Shown here piece by piece: positions 37,771 through 49,284 of a stretch of DNA of 64,000 bases. The notes under the pieces were generated by a model. The model searched no databases. It saw only the letters and a program-made list of their open reading frames with translations, and was not told where the DNA came from. A program made the position numbers and the translations under genes. Origin of the DNA: Rhodamnia argentea (Eukaryota; Streptophyta; Magnoliopsida; Myrtales; Myrtaceae); the NCBI RefSeq assembly GCF_020921035.1, contig NC_063156.1, positions 28,134,283 through 28,198,282 on the forward strand, in the 5' to 3' direction. Each line of letters opens with the position of its first letter. Positions within the stretch are counted from its first letter, which is position 1.

Positions 37771-40330
37771 ACATGGATGTAATCATTGTCAAATTGTCAA
37801 TGATGGCTTTTGCTTGCCACAACCCAAAGTGCCGCTTGACTCGAACCCTACCATCACTCAACTCGATTCGAGAATGTGGCTCAACAATCATCGTGGCGGG
37901 GTGTGGCGCGCCTGTAATCTAGTGAAAGCAGAACCAGTGCTTAAGAAAGATTAAGAGAAGTTGGCACATCTTTAACTTGGCTACGAAACTATGCTATGAT
38001 TCCCAAAAAAAAAAAAAAAAAGAAAGAAAGTAGCCCCGCCTATAACACCAGAAAGAGAACTGCGGGAAGAGCAGATAAGAGAAGAGCTCATCCATCATCG
38101 GCGGCGATAGTGGTGGTGACAAACGATGGGGGTGAAGAAACAGGGACGGCGATGAGCAATAACGGCGGGTGAGTCCGGTAGAGAGGCGGGGGAGATTAGG
38201 TGCCATGGAAAATCAAAACTGATGTGGTGGTCCAACGGTCTCTTCTCCCCCAATCATTTGCCCATTACGCAATCCACAGGGGACAAATGCATGTGATGCA
38301 GTGTTATGCTTCACAGATTTATCATTTGATCCAATCTATAAATGTTTAGCCGCTAGATCGAATAAAAATAACAGTTCACAGATTATATGAAACAATGAAG
38401 AAAAGTTCATAAACCGTTGATGTCGTTATCACTTTATCTTAAATATAGTCGGTACACTGAATTCTTGCTGCAATTTCTAAGGTTGAGATTGCCGTTGGGT
38501 CCAATGGCATTCATAGTCAAAGCTAAAGCACAGTTCATGGCACCTACCACACGTGAAATTTATCTAAACAAAGAGGCTATAAATAAGAAAACGAGCCTTA
38601 TTAACTATGACTAACTTTCCACGACATAATTGACTCACACGGCACTATAAGGTGTTCATGTTTCCAATGCGCTAAATTCTAATTTTTCGTCGCGTGCTTT
38701 TTTCAATCGATGTATCTCGAGCCTATCTTTCAGCGAGACGTCGATTCGACGGCTGTTCCTAGCATCGAAAAACTAGTCGCGTGCCCGCCGATGCGATATC
38801 TCACCAGAGAACAAATTAGGTCCCCGTCAATGCGTGTCAACTGTACGGAAATGGAAATTTTGGTTCATTAGTCATCGACAATCAAAGTCGAGTGACCTTG
38901 TGAAATAACAGTTGAAATTCACTCAAACTCTTTGTTTGAACCCCCCCCCTCGCGTGTGCGAGACGTCCAACTCTAGAGCTTACTATACAATATTGGCGAT
39001 CAAGGATTCGAGGCACAGGTCATACCGTTGACTTCTCAGTCAACTCGTTGATCAATCACGGTGGTGTGGATACGCGCTATCGTCCGCGCGTGCAGCTACC
39101 TTTCCGGAGATTAAATTCCTTTATTTTCCTTTTTTATTTTGTCATTTATCTCTGGCTCTTCTTTGATTATTTATTTATATATTACATTCTAGTCATTAAC
39201 ATATATTTTGTTGGCCACTACTACCGGCCATGTGATTGGTGATTAGTGATCGAAAGAGTAAATTAGGTGCGGATTTAAATGAATGGAGGAAAATTAAGCG
39301 AAGATTGAAATGAAAACTTTAAAGGCCAACCTATTTCTAATTTTTCTTTTTCGAATTCTTTTCTTAGTGAGACTTTATTTTTTGGTATGTTCTATCTCTA
39401 ACTCTCCTCTATCCGACTTTTGCTCTGTTTCTTTGCAGAGCACGGGAGTCGAATCCCGCACTTGTGATACTAAGTACTAACCTCCCCGCCCCCAATCCCT
39501 TTATTGGTAAGATTGCATGCCTATTGGCTTCTTAATGAGGTTTCACGCATTTTTTTTTTCATTTTTTTTAGGGTAACGGTTTTGACGGTCTGGGGTGACA
39601 AAAACAAATTCCAACTCTTCTCTTGAAGCAATAACGCGTTGATTTAGTCGCCATCAAAGCCACAAAGGACCATCTAAATTGATTCTTTTGTGTCGACAAG
39701 CTCCGATAAAATTTATTTCTCTTTAAATTTTGCCACGCATGTATGCTTTAACTTCTTTTTAATGGGAAATAGTTAAATCATTTCAAAAAAATACAAATAT
39801 AACCATGAACGATATTTTCATAATCTCTTTCAAACATAAATTGTTTTTTCCTTTTTTTTTCAATTTTCAAAGGGAATTCCCGGAGGGAAATTAATGGTAG
39901 TTTTGTTCTTCTAAAAGTCGAGGAAGAAAAGAAAACAACTAGTAATGCAAACCGCAACATACCATCCCATATTAGCCCGCACTCCGTTTATTTGGCGAAA
40001 AATAAATGACTTCAAAAATATCTTTTCTCAAAGTGATTACTTGTATCACTAGGGATTATTAGTCAATGGGTGATGTTTTCATTTTCGACCACAATTAATG
40101 TTGAAATATTTTTCATGGACAATGAAAATATTTTTCGTTCATTCGTTTGTCATAAGTTATACAAGCGATTATTTTTAGAAAAGTATTTTCAAAACATTCA
40201 TTTTTCATGAAATAAACATAGCATAACAGTAATTTTTTGGTCCAAAATTTAAGGAAAAAAAGAAAACAACCATCAATTCATATTGCAATGTAGAGTCCCA
40301 CTTCAGTGTCATGCATCCCAAATAGCCTAT
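37771..40330. other. AT-rich intergenic spacer
   Basis: I see no supported gene. A T-arm-like hairpin (cgggagtcgaatcccg) occurs at about 39444 without a tRNA body. Several poly-A/T tracts and a poly-C run (about 38941) are present. Confidence 0.3.
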
Positions 40331-42323
40331 CCTCGATCTCAATAAATCTTGGTTAGTCAGCAAAGATGGGGGTTGGGTTTAGGTGTATCGCCCGTCTCGG
40401 GCTTCTCCACTCATATCAGAAAAGACAGCGGTGACGAACTTGCCCAGTGAGCACCTAGTGCCTCTTAAATCGAACATTCCAACGGCGGGTGAGATCGATC
40501 CCTGTTTCTTCCTGACCCCATTGTTCACACTTTGCCCATCGAAAGATAGGATCCAATCTAAATTCTAATCAAAGCCTCATGTCAATTCAGGATAAGAAAG
40601 GTTTGCCCCCTTGACCATATCCTTCGCGCATAGGAGGGATGGATCCGAGCTGGGACGAAATCTTCGAAAGCAAGGATTAATAAAGGGTTTAGGCCCCACC
40701 ATCCGAGGTAATGAATACATTAATACACGTCTCTTTTTCCTACTTTGCCTTTTGACATTGACTTATAAAAAGTTCCTACTTCCCTTTATTTACTTTTCAT
40801 TTCCCAAAATTAAGGAAAAATTTTACCATAAAAATCTTAAACATAATATAATTGTATCAATTCAGGTCTTCATATATTTTTTTATTCGTGAATTAAATCA
40901 TAAACCTTTTACATGCATGTTATTTTAGACTCTCGGGCAAATTTTGGCCGGAATCCCCGATGTGGACGCCAGACGTCATACGTGGCACATCCACCGTTGA
41001 CGTGGATAATATTAATAATTTTTTTAATTTTTTACATAAATTTTATTAATTTCTTTTTCTTTTTCCTTTTCTTCTTTTCTTTTCTTTTATTTTTTCCCTA
41101 TAAAGTGGCTGGCAAGGGCTGATAATATGAAAAAAATAATGAAAACAAAATAAAGAGAAAAGGGGAAAATAAAAGTAAAAAAAAATTGAAAAAAATTGAA
41201 AAAATAATGAAATACTCTTAAAAATTATCCACTTCAATATTGGTCATGCCAAGTAAGACGGCCAATATCCATATTAGCAATTTTGGCCAAAATTAACCGA
41301 ATGGACTAAATTAGCACAAATATAAAAATATTTGGGACTCAATTGATTAAAAAAAAGATTTAAGTCGGAATTGGCATAATTATAATAGGTTTATATTTAA
41401 GTAATAATCACGTGTGCTCATTTACTTGGTATACAATCGTCATGTATTAGTTAAGTGCTGTTTTGTTTAATAAAGATAGGGCGCTTTCCAATGGGTAATT
41501 TCACGCTTTTTGAAGGAGGTGCGCGTCAGCCAGCAAAAGTAAAAGTACCCACTACCACAGCGCAATCGCCAACCTCTAACACCGCTAGTTCCGACGCCGG
41601 CCATCCCTTCTGATTGGGATCACTCCCCGTCATTGGCTCATTGCCCCTCTCTCTCCTCTGTTACAATACTGAGCATCTAGTAAGGGATTTCATTCATATC
41701 AATGTAATAGTCGTAAGTAATGACGTGCGTTCTGATCTGAGGTTTGGCCGGGAAAACCTTAGAATGTCATGCCCCACGCACCTTGATCTTCTTTCGTTCA
41801 TTCACTATAGGTGGAAACCAGATGATCAAATCAGCCCGGCAATCTTTCTCGCGTAAAGACAAATTATTTTGGCTGTCAACTCTATTAATCAAAAGTAGGG
41901 CCGACTGGCTTTTCAAAAAGACCAATCAAATCTCCGCTGGCTCTGTCTAATGCCTCGACCCCTTTTTCGCTGCTTTACCCGTTGGAGGATGAGGACTAAA
42001 GCCATACGGTACAAGTAATCATTCTTTTGAAGAGGAAGGGGACCATCATGAGTCCAGGCAAAGAAGGCAACCATAACAAAAGCTTTTTTATCCAACGAAA
42101 AGGTGAAGCGGCATACAAAAAGCTTTTCTTAGCGTCTAAGATTCCTACGACAGCAGCAACACGGGCTTCACGAGGCATGGCGAGCGATCGGGAGTAGTAG
42201 CCCAAGAATCGCTCTGAGCTTCTTCTAGGTCGCTCAGACGGAGCCTATCGTTTTGTGGCTCGGTTGGTGTCCCGACAATATAGGATAATCCCCACTTGAA
42301 TGTGACCGAGAGTATAGTCTCAT
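40331..42323. other. Possible nuclear insertion of mitochondrial-like DNA, interrupted by a TIR element
   Basis: The segments 40331-40710 and 41460-42323, and 49295-49510 beyond the large element, have higher GC and a different texture from surrounding spacers (for example ggtgagatcgatccctg, ccgacgccggccatccc). This recalls plant mitochondrial intergenic DNA. No mitochondrial gene is recognised in them, so this is a compositional impression only. Confidence 0.25.
40814..41412. mobile_element. Family A TIR element
   Basis: The left end has ggaaaaattttaccataaaa, then a 'gggcaaattttggccggaat' and 'gtacgtggca' type block. The right end returns the inverse ('ggccaaaattaaccgaatgg', then a 'tataataggtttatattt' run). 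The core is AT-rich homopurine/homopyrimidine. No coding region. Confidence 0.7.
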
Positions 42324-42333
42324 CCAAGGAGTC
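42324..42333. repeat. Left target-site duplication of the large TIR element
   Basis: CCAAGGAGTC directly abuts the terminal GGCTAATTCCC. The identical 10-mer abuts the other end at 49285-49294. Confidence 0.85.
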
Positions 42334-43114
42334 GGCTAATTCCCTAAAAAAGCACCAACTTTAGGTCTAATGATGATTATGGCCCGAACTTTGTTTTGTC
42401 TCATAAAAAGGCATCAAATTTAGGTCCAATGACGATTCCGGCCCGAACTTTTTTCATCTCATGAAAAAGCCCCAACTTTAACTCAAGTCCCAAATCCGAC
42501 CCCCTTAATTTGGAACCATTAGTTGTCCAACGTGGCAATCACACGTCATCAATAAATCCACGTGGCTTATTGATGTTGATTTAAGGCACTATTTATCGTT
42601 TTCTTAGCACGGAATTTGAAATTATTCATCCGCTTGATACCAGAAAGGAGCGGAAGCAAGAACTTGATCTAAGACAGATATGCTATCCCACACGGGCTCT
42701 CCGGCCACTCAAGGGACCGCCTGTTAGTCTCTAGATCTCGCTCTTGGAACTAATCCTTTAAGACATCGATTTCTGATCCACAGGATCCACTATCCATTAC
42801 CACCATAGGTTTATCCCGATCAAACATTGGATAGATCCAGCGCTCACTTGCGAAGTTAATCAACAAGTGGAGAGAGGCCCCGCCGGACTCTACGCGCGCT
42901 TTAACCCAATATTGGATCTAACAAACTTTCCGGATGATTACTGCATTCGTGGCAAGTGGAGAGCATACTGAACCAACCATCATAATAGAGAAGTAGAGAC
43001 ATTTTAGCACGTAAGAATCTGCTCAAAGAGAAAAGAGGAAATTTTTTTTTAGAAACTCATGAAGCAAACTTTTACTTGGATTTTACAAAGGAGGCCGAGT
43101 TCTGCCCATTACAG
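42334..43114. repeat. Left terminal inverted repeat of the large element
   Basis: About 781 bp. The outer ~310 bp matches the inverse of the right end. A middle ~290 bp does not match. The inner ~180 bp (about 42930-43114) matches again, including an inverted copy of the ORF1 start (ATG at 43059 on the plus strand). The outer part contains about 2.5 tandem units of ~58 bp built on 'aaaaagcaccaactttaggt' and 'ggcccgaactttt'. Confidence 0.8.
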
Positions 43115-43126
43115 AGGTAAACACGC

Positions 43127-43137
43127 CTTATATAGGC
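43127..43137 (-). promoter_or_regulatory. TATA-like near-palindrome at the inner edge of the left TIR
   Basis: The minus strand reads gcctatataaggcg just after the RT-containing frame ends. A pararetrovirus promoter would be expected there on a circular map. The surrounding word is almost palindromic. Promoter activity is inference. Confidence 0.35.
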
Positions 43138-43409
43138 GAACACACCAAGGAACCTCTATAATTGAGGTTCAATAAGTACGCGCAACCAACATTGACTTCG
43201 GAGGAAGCCAATATTACAGACAAACACATACAAACAAACTCTGCTGCCTTGCTTGACCATTTTTACAAAGTGGAGCAGGAGAGTAGGTAAACACACGACG
43301 TCTTCTTCTTAGAGTTCCGAGGAAGCACATGGCTTTGTCTGATGGAGCAGGTGGTGTCAGACGGAGAAAATGGATGGGCAGGTGGCCATGTCTGACGGAG
43401 CAGGTGGCA

Positions 43410-46370
43410 TTATCGTCTCCCGTCCGGGTCGGGATGATAATTGGCGTCGTCCGAGTCAGAGCTGTCTGGTCCATCATAGTCAGAAGGGCCATCTTTCTGA
43501 CTTCCGTAGGCTCGCAATAACCGCTCTTTTTCATAGTCTGAGATGATTTGGTCCAAGTGTGGGTCATGTGGAACGCCCGAGGTGTTTCTGGATGAGGAAG
43601 GGACGTCGGGCATGACGGGTTGTGGGTAGCTGTATGGATCTTGTGACAGCTGTCCGCCCCATGGATCAAAGGACCGAGTATCTGTGTCCATGGAAGAGCT
43701 TGGTTGATTGTTGTTGTACTCTTGGAGGGCTTCGAATACATGAGGATGGGTCCTGGGTGTATCCCAAGAGTAACTCACTGAAATGTAAGGCCATATTTCA
43801 GGTGGTATAACCTTATTCTCTTGGCAGAGTATTCGCTGGAGTTCTCTGTATTCATGAGGAATGTCAAATACGTCCCTGGAGTACGTCTTGTGAATCTTGA
43901 AGACTTGATCTTGGAGTACGTGCTTGAAGGCGGTGGTGCCTGTTTTCGCAGCATTGGATCTTTTATCTCCCGAGGGTCCGATGAATGACCAGGGATGATG
44001 AAAAAGGACAACTGTGTGTCCGCAAGGTTCCGGTCGACTAACTTGTCTTTGAAGAATGAACAAGTGTTTCCATGCTTGAAGGGGTTGGAACCAAGTGAGA
44101 ATATCAAGGAAGAACTTCTGGGGATGGTCCCGATAATTTCCAAAAAGAGAGTCAGACAAAACCTTAATGATTTCGTCTAAAGGGAATTCTATGGCAACTT
44201 GGTAGAGATGAAACATGAACCAAAACATCCATTTTAAATCAGAAGGGAAAGGGATGGTAGAAGACCATCTTAGTGGATGTATGAACGGATAATCACAATT
44301 GAGGCCTGGTTTGAGGAATAATCCACCATAATCTTTAAAGATGACATAGTGATAATTCCAGAATAACCTGTGAAAATTTTCAGAGAGGGAATTCTGTTTG
44401 AGGAGTGGAGGAATATCGGGTGGATACCGGTGTGATGGCCACCGGTGTTCACGCATGTTCTGGGTTTTGAAGGATCCTGAAAACTCTTTTCGAATAAACA
44501 TGTTTATGGACTCGAAAGGTTCTTTTGGCCTGGAAAAGAAATCAGCCAAAATATTTTTCTTTCCGTAAATGTGTTTTGAATCGAAAGAGTATTTAGAAAA
44601 CCATTCAGCCCAACGTAAGAGTTGAGGATGAGGAACTTGTTTTTGCTTGAATTTGAGCATCCGAGGAAAAGAGGACATATCCATTTCGACTAGAAAATGA
44701 TGACCAATAAGATGAAACTCAAATTTTTTGATTCCATTTTTGACTGCAAGAATTTCTTTGAAAGTGGAGTGGTAATGCATTTCGCGCCGAAAACTTTCCA
44801 CTTTTATATGCACAAATTCTTCGCTTACCTTGGTTTTCTTCAAGGAGGATGGTCGCCCAAAGTGTTTGTCACCGGCATCCGTCTCGAAGGATTCTCGGTT
44901 CCAAGTGGAAGGGATCCGGAGAGGAGGCAAATTTTGCAAGATTTCCTTCAAAGTTTTAATGGAAGTGGTTTGTTTTTGTGACCAAGGGGGAGGATTCTTT
45001 TTCAACATCTTTTGCAGAGGAGAAAGGACTCGAGAAATTTTTGGGATGAAATCTCTGAGATAATTGACAATTCCTAAAAAGGATTGAATCCGGTGAATGG
45101 AGAGGTTTTCATCCGGGAACTTCTGAAGATCTTCCGCAATGTGTGGACCAGGGCAATAGGTTCCATTTTTCAGTCGCATGCCGAGAAATTCAATTTCTCG
45201 TTGAGCTATGATCATCTTCTTCTGTGACAGCATGATGCCATGAGTATGCACAATTTCAGCAAATTGTTGAAGGAGTTTTGCATGAGAATGTTCATCATGG
45301 GAAAACAGGAGAATATCATCAATGTAGATCCGGGCATTGGCAAGGATGGGTTGGAAAATTTTGCACATAGCCTTTTGAAATAAAGACGGAGCAGTTTTAA
45401 GTCCAAAGGGGAGGACTTTCCATTGGAAGTGCTGGTTAGGGATGCAGAAACCGGCCTTGAATCTGTCCGAGGGATGAATTCCTAATTGCCAGAAGCCCGC
45501 CTTAAGATCGAATTTGGAATAGATCTTGGCCTGGGCGAGGCTAGAGAACAAAGAGTTCTTATGGGGCAAAGGGAACTTATCATCTTGGATAAACAGATTG
45601 AGAGGCTGGTAATTTATGACTAACCGCAGCTTTCCACGATTTTGTTCTGCTCTTTTGTTGACATAAAAGGCTTCACATGCCCAAGGGGAGTCAGAGAGCT
45701 CAATGAGTCCCCGAGAAAGAAGCCGAGCACATTCCGCTTGTGCTAGAGCAAGGTGATCCGGGTTCATGCCCGAATGGCTTGCTTTGGTGGGATTGATTTC
45801 TCCATTTTTCTTAAAGGGAATTTTGACAAAAAAGTCAGAGTTTTGCCAAAGAGGGTTGGAGCAGATCCGAGCAAACCGCCGATGAGATTCTGAACAATGA
45901 GAGAGAAGAGATTGATAGATGGGATCAAGGATTTCCGGTTGGATGAGAAAGAGTCTCCGGATTTCAACAAACTCCTGGAACTTCTTTTGAAATTTTAACC
46001 CCTTAGGGTTAATCTTGAGCCGTGGAAGTTTAGAGAGAATATCCCACCCAATGATGAGGTCTTTGTCATGAGATGGACATCCAAGGATTTGGGTAGTGAT
46101 TTTACAACCGGGGAGGATATGAATGGTGAGAGGTTTACTACGCAGTTTGGTAGTAAAAGTTTCTCCCGAGGCTGCCCGGAAATATCCGGTATATGGTGTC
46201 CAAAGATTCTTCCGGGAGGATTTTGGTATCTAGCGGGGATGCAGATGCGCCAGATCAATGAGGGCAATGACTTGGATGGATTTTTCTCGAAGGTGGATCT
46301 GGACTGGAAAATGTGGGGGATGGAATGTAGGGGAGTGGATTCTGAAAGAATCAACAAGAGGAAAGAAGGA
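43410..46370 (-). pseudogene. Pararetrovirus-like protease-reverse transcriptase-RNase H frame (decayed)
   Basis: One frame runs from about 46370 to the stop near 43410, broken by a TAG at 46230-46232 inside the protease. The protease active site reads ALIDLAH instead of D-T/S-G, and IIGWDILSKLPRL follows. Reverse transcriptase starts at about 45960 and has KIPFKKNGEINPTKASHSG, FDLKAGFWQ and the catalytic YIDDILLF (about 45301-45326). RNase H has ETDAG, HYHSTFKEILAV and ADFFSRP. The open stretch from 45767 to 43410 is 785 codons. About 340 residues beyond RNase H form an aromatic-rich, then proline/aspartate-rich tail with no recognised domain. The broken protease suggests the copy is dead. 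The family is plant pararetrovirus-like, not an LTR element, since no integrase or LTR is seen. Confidence 0.8.
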
Positions 46371-47460
46371 GAGAATATCTCCCGGGCCGAGTCCGAATCA
46401 GAAGAGTAAGTTTCAATGGCACACAAGGTGTCTGGAGACGGTTCTTCTTCAATGGAGAAGATGGATTCAACGTCTTCATCACCGAGAGATATCCCAGTGT
46501 TTTGAGAGATTTTCTGGATCATGTAACTCGCCTGTTTCTTTGCTTGGGGGCATTTCTTTGCAAAATGACCCTTTTTGTTGCGTATATAACATCCGTCAGA
46601 CTTGGGGTTTTTTGCGGTGCTTTGCGTAACGACCGTGTGATTTCTTTTCGAGGAATTTCCACTTGCTTCTACGAGGCTTCGCAAATGAAAACTTCTTGAA
46701 ATGAACTTTCTTCTTGTGACCCGAGCGAGACGGATCATTACGATCTCTGGTGCACTTGATCTTCCATTCTGGCCTTTCACAGTTCTTGTCATACTTACGA
46801 TTTTCTTTCAAGAACTGGTCGAACTGTCTTTTTCTTCTGCATTTTTCTTCAATGGCAATATGAACAGCTTGCTGTATTTCTCCGAGTGTAGATTCAAGGA
46901 GAGGCCTTTGAAGATGCTTATCAACTTCATCTGCAATCTCTTTAGGGATGGAGGCTAAAAAGATTGGTTTGAGATTGATGTCTGCTCCGAGATGATAAAA
47001 GAGTCGAATCATCTCTTTGAAATGTCTGTCAAGATCTTTTCGAGAAGTGGAGCAACATTTTCTTTCGAAGAACTCCTTTCGCTTGAGTTCTTTTTCACCG
47101 GTGGGTTGACCAACAAAATACGAGTGGATGAGACCGCATAGCTCCGATTGAAGTTCATCGGGAGAAAAGCAATTTGGTCCTCGTTTCGAGATAGAGGTCC
47201 ACCAGTCTTTCGGGGTTCCAATGAACTTGCTAGTGAATTCTAAGAGAACCTCATAAGTGCTTTGTTCGCCTAGATTTCGGCAACAAGCCATGTATGGAAC
47301 TCCTGGATTTTCATGGGCCAACGATGGTAAGGAACATCATCAAAGGTAAAGTATGTGCTTGATGAGGAATGGGCCGGACGAGATGATGGGCTTGGATCCG
47401 AAGGGGTTTTAAGATTGACAAATTCCACTTCTTCATCTTCTTCTTTTGGGATCGCCGCAG
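46371..47460 (-). pseudogene. Pararetrovirus-like capsid (Gag) region with zinc knuckle, frameshifted
   Basis: The capsid-like part includes FTSKFIGTPKDWW and a basic tail. It is followed by a knuckle that reads CYIRNKKGHFAKKC, where the second Cys of C-x2-C-x4-H-x4-C is Arg. Acidic serine-rich sequence comes after. At least three frame changes are apparent: near 47275, near 46610 (between the capsid and knuckle) and near 46390 (before the protease). Caulimovirid capsids carry this knuckle for RNA packaging. The breaks show this copy is not functional. Confidence 0.75.
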
Positions 47461-47513
47461 ACCATCATAATAGCTGGGATTTGGCCCGAAAGTTCGGGAT
47501 CATTTTCGGATTC

Positions 47514-48677
47514 TCAAGAAGGAGATGTTTCTGACGGTGGTACGGATGATGTCGAAGAGGAATCATCTTGTTCAATGGCTTGAATTGTGGAAATGGATGG
47601 AATTTGTTTCCTCAAAAAACTTTCAATGGGATTAGAAACCATGAATGAAGGTAGCTTCTGTGAAGGGGAATGTGGAGGTGAGTCGGGAGGTTCTCGTGGT
47701 GCTTGGGGAGGAATTGGAAAAGTAGGAACCGATGATGAAGTGTCGGAGAATTTTGTTCTTTCGGCATCGCCTTCACCTTTCTTGATTGCTTTGAGACGAG
47801 CACGAAGAGCAAGGACATTTAGACCTGAGTCCGAAGGTACTGTCTCAAGAACTTCTTGGAAAGGGGACGAAGAAGTTTGGCTAGAAGCCTGTGATGGACG
47901 GGTAGTAGGATGTGTATGAGAAGGGAATAAGGGAGCAGGGAAAGTGGATGAGGGAAAAGGTGGTCGATACTCAAGTTGAGCTTTCTGATTTTCAAGAATG
48001 AGGATCTGTCTCTTCGACTTCTCTATTTGAGGAGTCTGATCTTCTAAATAATGATGATGGAGCTGCTGATTTTCCATCATGTAGACTCTCTTTTGAAAAT
48101 CTGCAAGCATCTTGCGGATGTGTGTGGAAGCTTGATCAACTCGATCTACTTGAGTGGAAACTTTCTCAAGAGCCACATTCTGGGCTAGGGCATTTTCTGT
48201 TTGCCAATTGAGAACAGTTTGAGATGGAGCTGGACCTTTCTTTTTCCCATGTGGGTCAATCTCGGTTGGTGCGGGTATTTTAGGAGCATGGTAGTACTGT
48301 TGCTGAGGGTCAGAAAATTTTCTGAGTGGTGGAAAATTTAAAGTGGATGAGTGAGATTCATCTCCGGGCCGAAGGGGAGGAAAATCGCCAGGTTGGAACA
48401 TACAAATGCTTGGAAGTGGTGCGGGGATAGGGGCACATGGTTTTGGGAGATCAATGGAACAAGTTGGATTTTTCTTGATCCATTTTTGGATGGGTTTATA
48501 AAAGGGACCGGTAACGTGTTTCTGAGGCGGTGTTGGTGGATATTTTGGGGGGTCCGGTTTACAAGAGGATAAAGAAGGAATTTGGGGTATTGGTGGAGTG
48601 CCATACTGAACAAGGTATTGCCTGTAATGGGCGTAACTCGGCCTCCTTTGTAAAATCCAAGTAAAAGTTTGCTTCAT
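47514..48677 (-). CDS. ORF1 of the pararetrovirus-like element: proline-rich, coiled-coil protein
   Basis: An uninterrupted 387-codon frame with a true ATG at 48677. The first ~19 residues (MKQTFTWILQRRPSYAHYR) lie within the right inverted repeat. A proline-rich stretch follows, then a coiled coil at about residues 180-240 (ALEKVSTQVDRVDQA, MLADFQKRVYMMENQ). The C-terminus is Ser/Pro-rich. Similar proline-rich/coiled-coil segments sit upstream of capsid in some endogenous pararetrovirus polyproteins. The role is unknown. It is the only intact frame in the element besides the RT part. Confidence 0.6.
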   Translation of the reverse strand: MKQTFTWILQRRPSYAHYRQYLVQYGTPPIPQIPSLSSCKPDPPKYPPTPPQKHVTGPFYKPIQKWIKKNPTCSIDLPKPCAPIPAPLPSICMFQPGDFPPLRPGDESHSSTLNFPPLRKFSDPQQQYYHAPKIPAPTEIDPHGKKKGPAPSQTVLNWQTENALAQNVALEKVSTQVDRVDQASTHIRKMLADFQKRVYMMENQQLHHHYLEDQTPQIEKSKRQILILENQKAQLEYRPPFPSSTFPAPLFPSHTHPTTRPSQASSQTSSSPFQEVLETVPSDSGLNVLALRARLKAIKKGEGDAERTKFSDTSSSVPTFPIPPQAPREPPDSPPHSPSQKLPSFMVSNPIESFLRKQIPSISTIQAIEQDDSSSTSSVPPSETSPS

Positions 48678-49284
48678 GAGTTTCTAAAAAAATTTCCTCT
48701 TTTCTCTTTGAGCAGATTCTTACGTGCTAAAATGTCTCTACTTCTCTATTATGATGGTTGGTTCAAGATGCTCTCCACTTGCCACGAATTCTGTAATCAT
48801 CCGTAAACATAACTTGAAGGACGACGGTTTCGTCTCCTTTACTTCATCCACAAGCATCAGCTGTTTAATTGGAATCCGAAGTTGTGTATGTCCACTCGGG
48901 AATAGACGCCATGGACGAGATCGCCAAGCTCACGACTAGAGTCTTCATTTTTTAACAAGCCTCACCCTATCCCCTCCCCAAAGCGGATGAACAACTTCAT
49001 ATTCCATTCCAAGAAGATGATAAATAGTATCTTAAATGCACGTCAACAAGCTATGTGGATTTATTGATGATGTGTAATTGTTATATTGGATAACTAACGG
49101 TTCCAAATTAAGGGGGGCCCGATTTGAGACTTGAGTTAAAGTTTGTGCTTTTTCATGGGATGAAAAAAAGTTCAAGCCGTAATCATCATTAGACCTAAAG
49201 TTGGTGCCTTTTTATGAGACAAAAAGAAGTTTGGGCCATAATCGTCATTAGACCTAAAGTTGGTGCTTTTTTAGGGAATTAGCC
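48622..49284. repeat. Right terminal inverted repeat of the large element
   Basis: About 663 bp, the inverse of the left repeat. The outer ~300 bp and inner ~180 bp match the left arm, and the middle is unrelated (about 120 bp shorter than the left). It carries the leader and first codons of ORF1. Confidence 0.8.

Larger units (their letters stand above)
42334..49284. mobile_element. 6.95-kb TIR element enclosing a pararetrovirus-like coding block
   Basis: Both ends are perfect inverses: GGCTAATTCCCTAAAAAAGC at the left, and its reverse complement at the right. Long inverted repeats run inward at each end, and an exact 10-bp duplication flanks the element. Nine to eleven bp is the Mutator-like range. 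No transposase is seen. Inside, all on the minus strand, lie a proline-rich/coiled-coil ORF1, capsid with zinc knuckle, aspartic protease, reverse transcriptase and RNase H, in the order of Caulimoviridae polyproteins. No movement protein or integrase is recognised. The coding block is decayed. Whether a Mutator-like element captured an endogenous pararetrovirus, or this is its own lineage, is open. Confidence 0.8.

Noticed and set aside
39440-39465. T-arm-like hairpin suggesting a tRNA
   Set aside because: No acceptor, D or anticodon arms could be fitted around it.
42334-49284. Interpretation of the large element as an LTR retrotransposon
   Set aside because: The terminal repeats are inverted, not direct, no integrase is seen, and the target duplication is 10 bp rather than 4-6 bp.
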